Of a stretch of DNA of 7,234 nucleotides, positions 5,781 through 7,234 are shown piece after piece (the first letter of the stretch is position 1; every line of letters starts with the position of its first letter). The stretch is from SYAN01 sp964406345. GTDB taxonomy: Bacteria > Actinomycetota > Actinomycetes > Nanopelagicales > Nanopelagicaceae. A model generated the notes under the pieces. That model saw nothing but the letters and a program-made list of their open reading frames with translations. It was not told where the DNA came from and did not search any database. The stretch lies in assembly GCA_964406345.1 (NCBI GenBank), contig CAYORK010000035.1:1-7234 (forward strand), read 5' to 3'. The translations under genes and the position numbers were made by a program.

Positions 5781-6742
5781 GAATCTGCCTTCATCTGATT
5801 CGCCACATCGCGGATGATCTGCTGAAGCGAGTTCTTTGGTTTCCACCCGGTTAGCGTCCTTATCTTGGTGGTGTCCGGAATCCTTCGCATCGTGTCCTCG
5901 AAGCCCTTCGCATAAGCCTTCTCGTAGGGAACAGTCTCAATCGACGATGACGAACCGGTCTCGGCAATGACCATCTCAGCCAAAGCCCTGATCGTGATCT
6001 CGCCTTCGCCACCGATATTGAAGACATCTCCCAAAGCTCTGTCGTCAAAGTAGACGCTCATCATTCCCTCGACGGCATCCTCGACATGACAGAAGACGCG
6101 AGACTGCGAACCATCACCGTAGACAGCCAAAGGTTGATCATTGAGTGCAGCGCGGACAAAACTCGGTAGCACCATCCCATAGGCACCGGTCTGACGAGGT
6201 CCGACAGTATTGAAGAAGCGTCCGATCACAAAGGGAAGGCCATGACTTTGGCCGTATATGACTGCGAGAGACTCATCGATCGCCTTTGCCTCCGAGTATG
6301 TCCATCGGACAAGAAGTGGTGATCCGAGAACTCGGTCAGATTCCTCAGTCAGAGGTTGAAGAGGGTTCTTGCCATAGATCTCACTCGTGGAGGCGATGAA
6401 GGTGCGAACACTTCTCTCTGCCGCCATCTCAAGGACGACTTCGGTGCCATGCATGTTGGTGACAAGCGACTCAAGAGGTCGCTCCAAGATGCGCTTCACG
6501 CCCAGGGCTGCACCAAGGTGGAAGAGACCATCCACTCCATCCAGTGCCTTCGCTAGCAAGGACTTATCGAGCATCGATCCTTGAATGAGAGAGAACTTTG
6601 GATCGCCCATGAATCTTTCGATGTTCTTCGTTGATCCCGTCGAGAGATCATCAAGAACGACGACTTCGTCGCCACGTTCGAGTAAGCGACGCGCGAGGTG
6701 GGATCCGATGAATCCTGCTCCGCCAGTTATGAGGAACTTCAT
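5777..6742 (-). CDS. NAD-dependent sugar-nucleotide epimerase/dehydratase (extended SDR)
   Basis: This 321-residue Rossmann-fold enzyme of the GalE / dTDP-glucose dehydratase / UXS group modifies a nucleotide sugar in the cytosol for glycan synthesis. Visible motifs are GGAGFIGSH (7-15, NAD binding), LDDLSTGS (30-37, adenosine ribose recognition, NAD type), HLGAALGV (75-82), STSEIYG (118-124), and the YxxxK catalytic pair Y149 and K153 in YSEAK. RFFNTVGPRQTG (175-186) and YGDGSQSRVFCHVED (208-222) line the substrate side. The ribosome site AAGGTGG overlaps the stop codon of the upstream glycosyltransferase gene, and the ATG is 12 bases after that gene, so the pair is surely co-transcribed. 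The RFFNTVGPRQTG version is common in actinobacterial epimerases next to glycosyltransferases. UDP-hexose 4-epimerase, UDP-glucuronate decarboxylase or 4,6-dehydratase activity cannot be separated here. Confidence 0.93.
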   Translation of the reverse strand: MKFLITGGAGFIGSHLARRLLERGDEVVVLDDLSTGSTKNIERFMGDPKFSLIQGSMLDKSLLAKALDGVDGLFHLGAALGVKRILERPLESLVTNMHGTEVVLEMAAERSVRTFIASTSEIYGKNPLQPLTEESDRVLGSPLLVRWTYSEAKAIDESLAVIYGQSHGLPFVIGRFFNTVGPRQTGAYGMVLPSFVRAALNDQPLAVYGDGSQSRVFCHVEDAVEGMMSVYFDDRALGDVFNIGGEGEITIRALAEMVIAETGSSSSIETVPYEKAYAKGFEDTMRRIPDTTKIRTLTGWKPKNSLQQIIRDVANQMKADS

Positions 6743-6754
6743 GATTGCCCCACC

Positions 6755-7234
6755 TTACCCGAGTAGTTCGCGATAGAGACTCTCGTGGGCATCAACCATC
6801 GCTTTGACGCTAAAGAGTCGTTCGGCACGTTCCTTGGAAGCAGTCCTCATCTCATCTGAATTCTTTGATCTCTCGACAATCTCCTCAATGGAATCTGCGA
6901 ATCCAGATCCGTCTCGAGGCACCAATCGCCCCGTGACTCCTTCAGCAACGATCTCGCTTACGGATCCAACATCCGTACTCACGACTGGCACACCTGCCAT
7001 CTGAGCCTCGATCAGAGCCAGTGGCATACCTTCACTATCGCTGGTGCAGATGCCAACGTCAGCAATGGCCCACATATCCTCTTTCTTCTGCCATCCCACG
7101 CAATGCAGATTAGATGGCCCCACACTTCGGATGGAGGTTTCAAGTTCTCCCCCACCGGCCATGACGAATTGATAGTCAGGCAGACCCTTAGCTAGATCAA
7201 CAACTCGATCAGGTCTCTTGACTTGTGTGAAGCG
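6755..7234 (-). CDS. GT4-type glycosyltransferase, group 1, C-terminal domain (5' part outside window)
   Basis: The last 159 codons of a GT-B glycosyltransferase are visible; the frame is open through the right edge, so the true start lies outside (the first ATG seen, at 7162, is internal). The window begins in RFTQVKRPDR, the nucleotide-sugar phosphate-binding region (GRxxxxKxxD-like). YQFVMAGGGELE follows, and then SEGMPLALIEAQ, with the paired glutamates of the EX7E motif at visible residues 68 and 76. Next is AGVPVVSTDVGSVSEIV, the segment that binds the donor sugar-nucleotide. This is diagnostic of the Glycos_transf_1 domain. It would transfer a hexose from a nucleotide donor to a growing glycan or lipid-linked acceptor at the inner face of the membrane. 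It precedes the epimerase gene by 12 bases, suggesting that gene supplies or alters its donor. Acceptor and linkage are unknown. Confidence 0.92.
   Translation of the reverse strand, partial: RFTQVKRPDRVVDLAKGLPDYQFVMAGGGELETSIRSVGPSNLHCVGWQKKEDMWAIADVGICTSDSEGMPLALIEAQMAGVPVVSTDVGSVSEIVAEGVTGRLVPRDGSGFADSIEEIVERSKNSDEMRTASKERAERLFSVKAMVDAHESLYRELLG

Noticed and set aside
1..7234. Search by eye for tRNA, rRNA, CRISPR repeats, insertion-sequence ends, riboswitches and att sites
   Set aside because: Nothing found. Genes occupy almost the whole window, and the largest gap is 48 bases.

Overview
The window reads as chromosomal DNA of a free-living bacterium with GC slightly above 50% by spot counts. 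It carries seven protein genes, no RNA genes, and no mobile elements or CRISPR array. The likeliest source is an Actinomycetota member, perhaps a planktonic freshwater or marine lineage. The pointers are one gene with a leaderless-type start, a secreted protein with a small two-cysteine N-terminal segment followed by a Pro/Ser/Thr linker, and the style of the sugar and PLP enzymes. This assignment is inference and is not proven by the sequence.

Layout, left to right. A four-gene set on the minus strand is transcribed from 4835 toward position 1: a secreted M6-type metalloprotease (4835-2940), a PfkB-family sugar kinase (2921-1968), an aldose 1-epimerase-like mutarotase (1934-1170), and a class III PLP aminotransferase of the glutamate-1-semialdehyde aminomutase type (1121 to beyond position 1). 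Gaps of 18, 33 and 48 bases on one strand suggest a single operon. An aldo/keto reductase (4863-5780, plus strand) diverges from the protease with only 27 bases between the two start codons. It converges on an NAD-dependent sugar-nucleotide epimerase/dehydratase (6742-5777, minus strand), and their stop codons overlap. The epimerase follows the C-terminal part of a GT4-type glycosyltransferase that enters from the right edge (7234-6755).

How they fit together. The right-hand pair looks like the end of a polysaccharide or glycoconjugate biosynthesis cluster. The left-hand operon joins an extracellular protease to intracellular sugar handling: anomer conversion, phosphorylation, and a PLP-dependent amino transfer or shift. 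The reductase between them could act on a sugar-derived carbonyl. One reading is a module for taking apart glycosylated protein or peptide material; no substrate can be read from the sequence.

The most notable non-coding signals are clustered. A perfect 11-bp inverted repeat with a 5-base spacer (4778-4804) lies inside the first codons of the protease gene and just upstream of a predicted leaderless promoter of the reductase. A perfect 6-bp hairpin (5762-5777) sits on the convergent stop codons. GATC is strongly over-represented across the window, with about 95 sites by hand count against about 28 expected. No stretch without a gene exceeds 50 bases.
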